19,143 nt of DNA from the NCBI GenBank assembly GCA_964574195.1, contig CAZNMO010000084.1, positions 1 to 19,143 of the forward strand. Reading direction: 5' to 3'. The notes beneath the pieces were generated by a model. That model saw only the letters and a list, made by a program, of their open reading frames with translations, had not been told where the DNA came from and searched no databases. Numbering within the stretch: position 1 is the stretch's first letter; every line of letters begins with the position of its first letter. A program made the translations under genes and the position numbers. The DNA comes from BRH-c25 sp964574195 (lineage in GTDB: Bacteria > Bacillota > Clostridia > Lutisporales > Lutisporaceae). This document shows, in pieces, positions 12,848-19,143 of this stretch.

Positions 12848-14257
12848 TTATTCTCTGAAATTTGAAAATTTGATTGCATCAATAAACTCTTCATTGCTTC
12901 TGGTATGCACAAGCTTGTTAATAAGGTATTCCGTTACTTCTGAGTTTGAACCGCTACTGAAGGCTCTCCTTATGGACATTACTGTTTCGTATTCCTTTGA
13001 ATTCAGAAGCATTTCTTCCCTTCTGGTGCCAGAACGGTTCATATCTATTGCAGGGAATATCCTCTTCTCTGAAAGCTTTCTGTCCAGGTGTACCTCCATA
13101 TTGCCAGTACCTTTGAATTCTTCATATATGACATCATCCATCCTGCTTCCCGTATCAACCAATGCTGTTGCCAGAATGGTCAGACTGCCGCCTTCTTCAA
13201 TATTTCTGGCTGCGCCGAAAAACTTCTTGGGCTTGTATAGCGCTCCCGGATCAAGTCCGCCCGAAAGTGTCCTTCCAGTGGGTGAAATGGTCAGGTTATA
13301 TGCCCTGGCAAGCCTTGTGATACTGTCCAGCAGTATAACTACATCCTTCTTTTGCTCCACAAGTCGTTTGGCTCTTTCCAGAACCATTTCAGCTACCTTG
13401 CAATGATTCTCGGGCATTTCATCAAAGGTCGAATATATTACATCGCCGTTGATCGATCTTTTCATATCCGTTACTTCTTCAGGCCTCTCATCAATCAGCA
13501 GTACGATCAATTCTATCTGGGGATAGTTCTGTGTGATACTGTTGGCTATTTTTTTCAGGAGGATCGTCTTTCCTGCCTTTGGAGGCGAAACAATAAGCCC
13601 TCTCTGCCCCATACCTGTTGGTGCAAGAAGATCGATAAGCCTTGTAGATAAGTCTTTTGGATTGCTTTCAAGAACGATTTTTTTATTTGGATAAATTGGA
13701 GTAAGATCTTCAAAATATGGCCTTCTTATTACACTTTCCGGATTATCGCCATTCACTCCCTGTACATATAAAAGTGCGGGAAATTTCTCGCCTTCCTTTG
13801 GAGCTCTGGTTATACCGGCTATCCTGTCACCGGTCCTTAAGTTGAATCGCCTTATTTGAGATGGAGATATGTATGTATCCCTGTCACCTGACTGATAGTT
13901 GTCAGACCTTAGAAATCCAAAACCGTCAGGGAGTATTTCCAGTATACCGTCTGCCCTTCCTCCCTTTTCAACATCCTTGCTCTCCAGGAATTTCTTTTCC
14001 TCGTCACTAAGCGGCTTTTCAGGAGCATCCCTTTTAATTACCGGTTCTTCTGCTGTGCTTTCAGGTCGGCTTATCTCCACTGCCCGCTCTTCCTTGACAG
14101 GCGGCTTTATGATTCCCTGTGCTATTTTGGCTTCTTCAATTTTCTTTAATATTTCCGCTACCAGCTCGTCCTTTTTGAGCTTGTAGTAGCTTTTGATATC
14201 CATTGATTTAGCAAGCTCTCTAAGCTCAAGCATGCTCTTTTCCATAAGTTCATTCAA
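12848..14257 (-). CDS. rho: Transcription termination factor Rho
   Basis: Hexameric RNA-dependent ATPase that ends transcription at Rho-dependent sites. The 469 residues contain an N-terminal Rho_N/SAP-like domain (about 1-45), a charged insertion rich in Glu/Lys/Pro (about 46-98), the RNA-binding cold-shock-like domain (GILEILPDGFGFLRS from 104), Walker A SPPKAGKT (224-231), LLIDERPEEVTDM, Walker B DVVILLD (305-311), the R-loop region GRTLSGGLDPGAL and the C-terminal RSGTRREE. The start is TTG at 14257, chosen because AGAGGTG lies 8 bases upstream. An ATG four codons later lacks a ribosome site. A TATAAT -10 lies upstream. Confidence 0.97.
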   Translation of the reverse strand: MNELMEKSMLELRELAKSMDIKSYYKLKKDELVAEILKKIEEAKIAQGIIKPPVKEERAVEISRPESTAEEPVIKRDAPEKPLSDEEKKFLESKDVEKGGRADGILEILPDGFGFLRSDNYQSGDRDTYISPSQIRRFNLRTGDRIAGITRAPKEGEKFPALLYVQGVNGDNPESVIRRPYFEDLTPIYPNKKIVLESNPKDLSTRLIDLLAPTGMGQRGLIVSPPKAGKTILLKKIANSITQNYPQIELIVLLIDERPEEVTDMKRSINGDVIYSTFDEMPENHCKVAEMVLERAKRLVEQKKDVVILLDSITRLARAYNLTISPTGRTLSGGLDPGALYKPKKFFGAARNIEEGGSLTILATALVDTGSRMDDVIYEEFKGTGNMEVHLDRKLSEKRIFPAIDMNRSGTRREEMLLNSKEYETVMSIRRAFSSGSNSEVTEYLINKLVHTRSNEEFIDAIKFSNFRE

Positions 14258-14296
14258 CCTGTTATCACCTCTCTAAAAATTATTTCCACTTTTTAT

Positions 14297-14302
14297 ATTA
14301 TA
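14297..14302 (-). promoter_or_regulatory. Candidate -10 of the rho promoter
   Basis: A perfect TATAAT on the minus strand, about 40 bases before the rho start and just after a terminator T-tract. The -35 region is only AT-rich, so the promoter is uncertain. Confidence 0.35.
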
Positions 14303-14331
14303 ATACAATTGAAAATTTAAAATAAAACAAA

Positions 14332-14370
14332 TTGCGGCGGATTACACAAATGTAGATCATTCCGCCGCAA
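14332..14370 (-). terminator. Intrinsic terminator upstream of rho
   Basis: TTGCGGCGGA (14332-14341) pairs with TCCGCCGCAA (14361-14370). The 19-base loop has a small TACA/TGTA helix inside it. On the minus strand TTTGTTTTATTTT follows. It would end transcripts of the kce/zinc-ribbon block before rho. Confidence 0.75.
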
Positions 14371-14389
14371 ATCAAAATCAATGTAGCAC

Positions 14390-14461
14390 AAATCTGTTTA
14401 AGCCCCGCTTAAGCAGATTTTGCAAAGACACGGGTTTCCGGTGTCATCCTTCAAACCCGTG
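14390..14461. other. Two further hairpins in the zinc-ribbon gene 3' region
   Basis: AAATCTGTTTAAGC and GCTTAAGCAGATTT (14390-14420) form a 14-bp stem with a CCC loop and one T-G pair. CACGGGTTT and AAACCCGTG (14429-14461) form a 9-bp stem with a 15-base loop. Neither has a clear T-tract on the minus strand. With the terminator at 14332-14370 they make a run of three hairpins in about 130 bases. Confidence 0.6.
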
Positions 14462-14475
14462 CCCTGATGATTTGA

Positions 14476-14850
14476 TCAAACCTCAAGTACTTTTATAAGC
14501 TCCTGCAGATCCTTCTGGAACCTTATAGCCACCTCTTTAACCAGCTTTCTGTTTCCGACAAAGGCAATGTCCAGTCTGCTATTTGGGCAGCTAAGGATTT
14601 TCACTTTTTCACTAAGTACCTGCCTGGAATTGAACACGAACAGGTGCTCTTTATCACAGGCAATACAATTGATGTATACGCAGAAGGTCTTTGAATCGCT
14701 ACTTTTTATTCTGAATAAAATGTTGCCGCAATCACAGCTTTCCTCATATAAGCTGTTCTTTGAAAGATTGAAAAGAGAAATGTCTCTGATTATTAATTTG
14801 CCGCAATGCCTGCATCTTACTGCCGCACTGATATTCGTATCAAAAAGCAC
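14476..14850 (-). CDS. Small zinc-ribbon-like protein of unknown function
   Basis: I do not recognise the family with confidence. The 124-residue protein is probably cytoplasmic, as it lacks a signal peptide or membrane segment. It shows metal-ligand pairs Cys13-x2-Cys16 with Cys39-x-Cys41, and Cys62-x2-Cys65-x3-His69. This suggests one zinc ribbon and a second partial site. The last 50 residues are Lys/Glu-rich and probably helical. The start is GTG at 14850, preceded by AGGGGGG seven bases upstream. It follows kce by 96 bases and precedes a terminator and rho, so it may be the last gene of the kal-kce transcript. A role in nucleic acid or protein binding is a guess from the fold only. Confidence 0.75.
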   Translation of the reverse strand: MLFDTNISAAVRCRHCGKLIIRDISLFNLSKNSLYEESCDCGNILFRIKSSDSKTFCVYINCIACDKEHLFVFNSRQVLSEKVKILSCPNSRLDIAFVGNRKLVKEVAIRFQKDLQELIKVLEV

Positions 14851-14946
14851 GATATCACCCCCCTGGATATTGATAGCTTATAATAATACTATTCTACATG
14901 TATTTTGAAAATCCTTTTGTTTATGTTATATGTTTTTTAATACCAT

Positions 14947-15762
14947 CTAGTTGGCAAGGCCAAGTATCTTTCTTGCTTCGTTTGGTGTGGCCACTTCCCT
15001 GCCGCATTCCTTTGTGATCCTTGCGATCCTGGCCACAAGCTGTGCATTGGACTCTGCAACTACACCCTTTGAGTAGAATATATTGTCCTCAAAGCCGACT
15101 CTTACATGTCCTCCCATGACTATAGCCATCACTCCCAGCGGAAGCTCAGCCCTTCCTATTCCCGCTACAGTCCAGGTGCAGCCGGCAGGAATGCTGTTTA
15201 CCAGATACATCAGATCTCTTGGTTCTCCCGGCATAGCTCCCGGTACTCCCAAAACAAAGTCGAAATGTATCGGCAGTGTAAGCAAACCCTTTTTCACCAG
15301 CTTCAATGCATTATCGATCATGCCTTTTTCAAATACTTCGATCTCAGGCTTTACACCGTTTTCCTTCATAACCTTTGCGAAGCTTTCCATATATTCCTCG
15401 GAATTCATGAATACATCTGAGCCGAAGTTGCAGGTACCTGTGCTGAGAGAAGCCATCTCCGGCTTCAGATGCACCGGCTGTATCCTTTCTTCCTTTGAAT
15501 GCCATACAGCTCCGCCGGTTGAAGGTTGGAATATTATATCACACTTCTTTGCGACTTTTTCCTTTATCTCTCTATATACCTCTATATCCTGAGTAGGGGT
15601 TCCATCCGGCTTTCTAGCATGTACGTGAGCTATTGAAGCTCCTGCCTTCCATGCCTGATATGCAGCTTCTGCTATTTCATCAGGACTGATGGGCAGGTTG
15701 GGCTGTTGCTCCCTTGTTACCTCTGCGCCGGTAAGACATGCTGTTATAATCAATTTATCCAC
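14947..15762 (-). CDS. kce: 3-keto-5-aminohexanoate cleavage enzyme (BKACE family)
   Basis: In lysine fermentation Kce condenses 5-amino-3-oxohexanoate with acetyl-CoA, giving 3-aminobutyryl-CoA and acetoacetate. The 271 residues fit the zinc-dependent TIM-barrel BKACE family. The metal ligands His46 and His48 in HVHARKPDG, Glu14, the QPSTGG strand (79-84), GTCNFGSD (109-116), Arg221 and Glu225/Asp226 in GHVRVGFEDN are all present. The start is GTG at 15762, with AGGAGG exactly 7 bases upstream. The neighbour kal encodes the next pathway step, which supports this substrate. Some parts, such as the GVPGAMPGEPRDL loop, look like BKACE members that use other beta-keto acids, so substrate identity is probable rather than certain. 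The earlier genes kamA, kamDE and kdd are not in the window. Confidence 0.88.
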   Translation of the reverse strand: MDKLIITACLTGAEVTREQQPNLPISPDEIAEAAYQAWKAGASIAHVHARKPDGTPTQDIEVYREIKEKVAKKCDIIFQPSTGGAVWHSKEERIQPVHLKPEMASLSTGTCNFGSDVFMNSEEYMESFAKVMKENGVKPEIEVFEKGMIDNALKLVKKGLLTLPIHFDFVLGVPGAMPGEPRDLMYLVNSIPAGCTWTVAGIGRAELPLGVMAIVMGGHVRVGFEDNIFYSKGVVAESNAQLVARIARITKECGREVATPNEARKILGLAN

Positions 15763-15797
15763 AATAATACCTCCTGATTTACTATCTTGAGTATGTT

Positions 15798-15854
15798 GTT
15801 GCGCGTTTCGTGTTGCGCGTTACGCGTTTTGGGGCTGATCCTCCGAAGCCTTTT
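15798..15854. repeat. Heptad intergenic element, copy 4 (half copy)
   Basis: Units GTTGCGC, GTTTCGT, GTTGCGC, GTTACGC and GTTTTGG run from 15798 to 15832, followed by a decayed core TCCGAAGCC (15842-15850). There is no right arm. The element stops next to the kal stop codon (15856-15858). A GAAACGC unit at 15859-15865 lies inside the kal coding end and could be an accidental or captured arm unit. Confidence 0.75.
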
Positions 15855-15855
15855 G

Positions 15856-16239
15856 TTAGAAACGCTGTTTATCCTTTGGTACTACACAGGTGCCGCTTGC
15901 TCTGCATACAACTACAGGTGTTTCAAGGACCTCAGCAGCCGAATCATTGATATCCGTTCTTGCCTGAATGACCTTTCTCGCTTCAAACTGCATCTTTCTT
16001 GATGTATTACCTACCTTTACTATTTCACCTACCGCTTCTATATAGTCCCCTGCAAATACAGGTGCAAGGAATTCCACGCTGTCGTAAGCGCAGAATAGGC
16101 CCTCGTCTCCATCATTCCTGATCAGCAGCTCTGTTGCGACATCTCCGAAAAGTCCCAGCATTCTCGCACCGTCTACCAGATTTCCGCCATAATGTGCATC
16201 ATGTGCACTCATTCTAAGTCTTATTGTTACTTTATCCAT
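15856..16239 (-). CDS. kal: 3-aminobutyryl-CoA ammonia-lyase
   Basis: Hotdog-fold enzyme that removes ammonia from L-3-aminobutyryl-CoA to give crotonyl-CoA in lysine fermentation. The 127 residues match the usual size (about 128). The N-terminal TIRLRMSAHDAHYGGNLVDGARMLGLFGDVATELLIRNDGDEGLFCAYDSVEFLAPVFAGDYIEA is divided here only by reading: see residues 5-70, with the AHYGGNLVDGA turn and the central strand FLAPVFAGDYIEA. The start is ATG at 16239 with AGGAGG 7 bases upstream. It lies between a Spo0F-like receiver (46 bases upstream) and kce (93 bases downstream, with a half heptad element between). The kce-kal pair is the main support for function. A general acyl-CoA thioesterase-like role is the alternative. 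Confidence 0.87.
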   Translation of the reverse strand: MDKVTIRLRMSAHDAHYGGNLVDGARMLGLFGDVATELLIRNDGDEGLFCAYDSVEFLAPVFAGDYIEAVGEIVKVGNTSRKMQFEARKVIQARTDINDSAAEVLETPVVVCRASGTCVVPKDKQRF

Positions 16240-16285
16240 TTATATTCCTCCTGTTTTGTCTGTTATTGTTTTGATTCCGGTATGC

Positions 16286-16687
16286 TCATTTATAGTCTTT
16301 GAAAATATATGAATGTTTAGAGAACTGCTCATTTACTACGCTTACGATCTTCTCTACATCAAAGGGCTTTTCCAGGCAGTATACGGCGCCGCTTCTAATT
16401 GCCTTGTCAAGCTTATCAGGCTCACTGTGTGCAGTCACAACTATGGGTATCAATTCCGGAATGTGCGTTTTCAAGGCTTTGACGATATCCCCTCCGTCAT
16501 AGCCTGTATTGTTGCCCAACCGCATATCTACGAGGGCAACATCCGGTATGAATTCCTTCGCTACCTCTATTGCCTCCTCATAGTTGCTTGCTTCAGCAAC
16601 CTTAAAGCCTTCCTCCTGGAATATTTCACTTATTAGAAATCTGACACCCTTCTGGTCGTCAACTACAAGCAGCTTTTTGCCCGTCAT
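16286..16687 (-). CDS. Spo0F-like single-domain response regulator
   Basis: Receiver-only phosphotransfer protein of 133 residues. Asp10-Asp11, phosphoacceptor Asp54 (VDMRL), Thr85 and Lys107 (EKPF) are all present. The opening KLLVVDDQKGVRFLISEIFQEEGF strongly resembles Spo0F, which carries phosphate from sensor kinases toward Spo0A. Unlike Spo0F, the loop after Asp54 is several residues longer (LGNNTGYDGGD instead of the usual MPGMDG type). The start is ATG at 16687, with GGGGAGG 8 bases upstream. An earlier in-frame ATG would add 12 non-conserved residues covering that ribosome site. No kinase is adjacent. Whether it acts in sporulation or in control of the neighbouring kal-kce genes is unknown. 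Confidence 0.88.
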   Translation of the reverse strand: MTGKKLLVVDDQKGVRFLISEIFQEEGFKVAEASNYEEAIEVAKEFIPDVALVDMRLGNNTGYDGGDIVKALKTHIPELIPIVVTAHSEPDKLDKAIRSGAVYCLEKPFDVEKIVSVVNEQFSKHSYIFKDYK

Positions 16688-16791
16688 TGTACCTGCCTCC
16701 CCGAAATCAACTAATGAACGCATTTAATAAATGCAATACTATATATTCAATATCAAGTTATTTTTTCCTTCTTTTATTTACAAAAACCAGT

Positions 16792-18489
16792 CTAGTTTAC
16801 ACCAACCAATTTGTCTACGCTTGCTCTGAGGCTTGCCATTGCTGCGTCAGCCCCTTCGCTGTCCTGCCCTATAACAGAAAAGTATATTTTCAGCTTTGGC
16901 TCAGTTCCCGAGGGCCTTATACAAAACCAGAATCTGTCTTTCAGGATGAACTGAAGCACATTTTCCTTCGGGAGCACTATCGGTCCGTGATAGTCCATGT
17001 AGTCCCTCAGTTCAACTACGCCGACCCCGTTGATTTCTGATGGCGGGTCTTTTCTCAGTGTTTCTATCAGGCTGATCATTTCTTCCATACCCGCCTTACC
17101 CTTGAAGGCTATCGAAGTGAGGCTTTCCTTGTAATATCCGTACTTCCCGTATAAGTCCACAAGCCCCTCGTAAAGCGACTTTCCTTTTTTCTTGTAGCAA
17201 GCAGCCATCTCACAAATAAGCATTGAAGTCATTACCGCATCCTTATCCCTCACAAAGGTTCCGGCCAAATATCCATAGCTTTCTTCATACCCAAATTCGA
17301 ACTTTCTTCCGCTGGCTTCGAATTCCTTTATCTTTTCTGCTATATATTTGAAACCTGTAAGGACCGATATCGTTCCAACATTGTAGCTTTCCGCTATTTT
17401 CTCTCCCAGTTTTCCAGTTACTATTGTATTGATTATAGTGCTTTGCTTGGTAAGCCGTCCCTGTTTCTGCCTGGAGTCAAGAATATAGTCAACAAGCAAT
17501 GCTCCTGTTTGATTCCCTGTGAGCACCACATATTCACCCTCCATATCCTTCACTACAACACCTACCCTGTCACAGTCCGGATCAGTCCCTATTATTATAT
17601 CTGCATTACATTTTTTCGCCATTTCAATAGCCAATGTAAAAGCTTCATGCTCCTCCGGATTTGGATATTTCACAGTAGGAAAATTCATATCCGGCAGCTC
17701 CTGCTCGGGTACGACCATAACATTGGCAAAACCAGCTTCCTTCAAGGCCCTCCTGACAGGGATATTACCCGTGCCATGCAAAGGAGTATAAACTATCCGG
17801 AAATCCTCCTGCACTTCCTTCACTATTTCGGGATTTAGGGCAAGGCCGCCTACCTTCTCCAGATACCTGTCATCCATTTCTCTTCCCAAAAACCTGAGAA
17901 GCCCTTTATCCTTAAGTTCACATTCCTCGAGGCATTTTATCTCAGAAAAGTCCTGTATCGAATTGGCTTCCGCAATAAGCTCCTCCGCTATAGGAGATAC
18001 CACTTGCCCGCCATCACTCCAATATACCTTGTAGCCGTTGTACTGAGGCGGATTATGGCTTGCTGTAATAACTATGCCTGCTGTCGCTCCCAGCTCCCTC
18101 ACTGCAAAGGAAAGCTCCGGAGTGGGCCTGAGCTCGTTGAAAACATACGCTGTAATACCGTTTGAATTCAGCACTCTTGCCGCATCAATGGCGAATTCAT
18201 AGGAAAAGCGCCTGGAGTCATAGGCTATTACCACGCTCGGGTCCTCTACCTTCTTTTTTAATATATAATTTGCCAGGCCTTGCGTTGCTCTGCCGACAGT
18301 GTATTTGTTCATCCTGTTGGTTCCTGCGCCTATAACTCCCCTGAGCCCTCCGGTCCCGAACTCAAGGTCCTTGTAGAATCTATCCTCAATGTCCTTTTCG
18401 TCATCCTTGACTGCCATAAGCTCTTTTCTTGTGTCCTCATCAAAGGTGGAATCAGTCATCCATTGGTTGTATTTTTCACGGTAATCCAT
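16792..18489 (-). CDS. pgcA: Phosphoglucomutase / phospho-sugar mutase
   Basis: Interconverts glucose 6-phosphate and glucose 1-phosphate (possibly mannose phosphates too). The 565 residues have the four domains of the alpha-D-phosphohexomutase family: N-terminal GTGGLRGVIGAG, catalytic phosphoserine loop TASHNPPQYNGYK (142-154, Ser144), metal-binding DPDCDR (303-308), sugar-binding GYEESYGYLAG and phosphate-binding RPSGTEPKLK near the C-terminus. The length and RDKDAVMTS motif fit the Firmicutes PgcA group. I chose ATG at 18489, which is 7 bases after GGAGG. The ATG six bases earlier overlaps the galU stop (ATGA) but is only one base from GGAGG. It is coupled to galU, the next step to UDP-glucose. 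I see no clear terminator after it. Confidence 0.96.
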   Translation of the reverse strand: MDYREKYNQWMTDSTFDEDTRKELMAVKDDEKDIEDRFYKDLEFGTGGLRGVIGAGTNRMNKYTVGRATQGLANYILKKKVEDPSVVIAYDSRRFSYEFAIDAARVLNSNGITAYVFNELRPTPELSFAVRELGATAGIVITASHNPPQYNGYKVYWSDGGQVVSPIAEELIAEANSIQDFSEIKCLEECELKDKGLLRFLGREMDDRYLEKVGGLALNPEIVKEVQEDFRIVYTPLHGTGNIPVRRALKEAGFANVMVVPEQELPDMNFPTVKYPNPEEHEAFTLAIEMAKKCNADIIIGTDPDCDRVGVVVKDMEGEYVVLTGNQTGALLVDYILDSRQKQGRLTKQSTIINTIVTGKLGEKIAESYNVGTISVLTGFKYIAEKIKEFEASGRKFEFGYEESYGYLAGTFVRDKDAVMTSMLICEMAACYKKKGKSLYEGLVDLYGKYGYYKESLTSIAFKGKAGMEEMISLIETLRKDPPSEINGVGVVELRDYMDYHGPIVLPKENVLQFILKDRFWFCIRPSGTEPKLKIYFSVIGQDSEGADAAMASLRASVDKLVGVN

Positions 18490-18491
18490 AG

Positions 18492-19143
18492 TCATACCTC
18501 CTTTACAATCCCCTTTAAATACTTCCCAAAGTCCTCTTTCAGTTCATCCCGCTTAAGTGCAAACTCTACAGTAGCCTGCAGAAAGCCCAGCTTAGAGCCT
18601 ATATCATACCGCTTGCCCTCAAAATCATATGCATATATCTGCTGTACCTTGGATAAGTCCTTAAGGGCATCTGTCAGCTGAATCTCCCCTCCGGACCCCG
18701 GCTTTGTCTTTTCCAGAATTCCGAATATTTCAGGAGTAATTATATACCTTCCCAGTATGGCTACATTTGATGGAGCGACTTCCTTTGCAGGCTTTTCCAC
18801 TAGATCTCGTACCCTGAAAAGCCTTTCGTTCACCTGTTCGAAGTCAACTATACCGTATTTGTCCACATCCTGCGGGCTGACCTTCTGAACTCCCAGGACG
18901 GTCCTGGAATAGCTCTCATATACATTTATAAGCTGCTTGAGGCACGGCACCTCCGCGTCCACTACATCGTCCCCCAACAGGACTGCAAAAGGCTCATTAC
19001 CTACAAAAGCCTTGGCGCAATATATTGCGTGGCCTAGTCCTTTTGCTTCCTTCTGCCTAACATAGTGTATGTCCACCAGGTTGGAAATATCCTTTACCTG
19101 CTTCAGAAGTACTTCATTACCCTTCCGTTTCAGCTCCAGCTCC
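18492..19143 (-). CDS. galU: UTP-glucose-1-phosphate uridylyltransferase, C-terminal part
   Basis: Makes UDP-glucose from UTP and glucose 1-phosphate. The gene runs off the right edge, so the N-terminal nucleotide-binding GxGTRxLP part is missing. The visible 216 residues start with ELELKRKGNEVLL and include HYVRQKEAKGLGHAI, VLLGDD, LVEKPAKEVAPSNVAILGRYIITPEIF, GEIQLTDAL and the C-terminal RYDIGSKLGFLQATVEFAL, all typical of GalU. GTG codons inside this stretch are not the true start, because the conserved frame continues to the window edge. Its end contains the ribosome site of pgcA. UDP-glucose would feed the same cell-surface polymer pathways as tagO and wecB, but that link is inference. 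Confidence 0.96.
   Translation of the reverse strand, partial: ELELKRKGNEVLLKQVKDISNLVDIHYVRQKEAKGLGHAIYCAKAFVGNEPFAVLLGDDVVDAEVPCLKQLINVYESYSRTVLGVQKVSPQDVDKYGIVDFEQVNERLFRVRDLVEKPAKEVAPSNVAILGRYIITPEIFGILEKTKPGSGGEIQLTDALKDLSKVQQIYAYDFEGKRYDIGSKLGFLQATVEFALKRDELKEDFGKYLKGIVKEV

Overview
The window looks like chromosomal DNA from a low-to-moderate-GC, anaerobic, probably spore-forming member of the Clostridia. This rests on the Firmicutes-type gene order (rho, rpmE, tdk, a DUF1385 gene, prmC, prfA, a ZIP transporter, ywlC, ywlE, rpiB, upp, tagO, wecB), strong GGAGG ribosome sites, pieces of a lysine/butyrate fermentation pathway (kce, kal, atoD), a Spo0F-like receiver and a perfect Spo0A-type box. 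The genus is not resolved. All genes except one lie on the minus strand, so transcription runs from high to low coordinates.

Right end (19143 to about 16690): a 5'-truncated galU overlaps or abuts a phosphoglucomutase (pgcA), together giving UDP-glucose. Next (16690 to 14476): a Spo0F-like single-domain response regulator, kal, kce and a small zinc-ribbon protein. kal and kce are two consecutive steps of lysine fermentation. A cluster of three hairpins, the last with a T-tract, separates this block from rho.

Centre (14257 to 7661): rho; rpmE with its own promoter, a 5' leader and a perfect terminator; tdk; then the only plus-strand gene, a CheY-like receiver with a C-terminal isoleucine heptad tail; then DUF1385-prmC-prfA. 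Between tdk and rpmE lies a segment whose predicted RNA structure is much better on the plus strand, opposite to tdk, and which ends in a plus-strand terminator although no gene follows.

Left part (7365 to 154): a ZIP metal transporter; the tight cluster ywlC-ywlE-rpiB-upp (t6A modification, arginine/tyrosine phosphatase, pentose isomerase, uracil salvage); tagO with a near-consensus promoter and a 20-bp tandem repeat upstream; wecB; and atoD, the CoA-transferase alpha subunit, behind an excellent sigma-54 (-24/-12) promoter.

Four copies of an intergenic element built from 7-bp tandem units (consensus GTTWCGC) lie between genes at about 32-149, 2361-2463, 7472-7650 and 15798-15854. In complete copies the units form inverted arms around a CTTCGAAG core and end in a conserved GACCC...ACCC flank, all in the same orientation. 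One copy encloses the prfA terminator and another is a half copy abutting the kal stop codon. I found no CRISPR array, tRNA, rRNA or complete insertion sequence. The best candidates for undescribed biology are the strand-biased RNA element near tdk, the heptad palindrome family, the sigma-54 control of atoD and the coiled-coil receiver protein.
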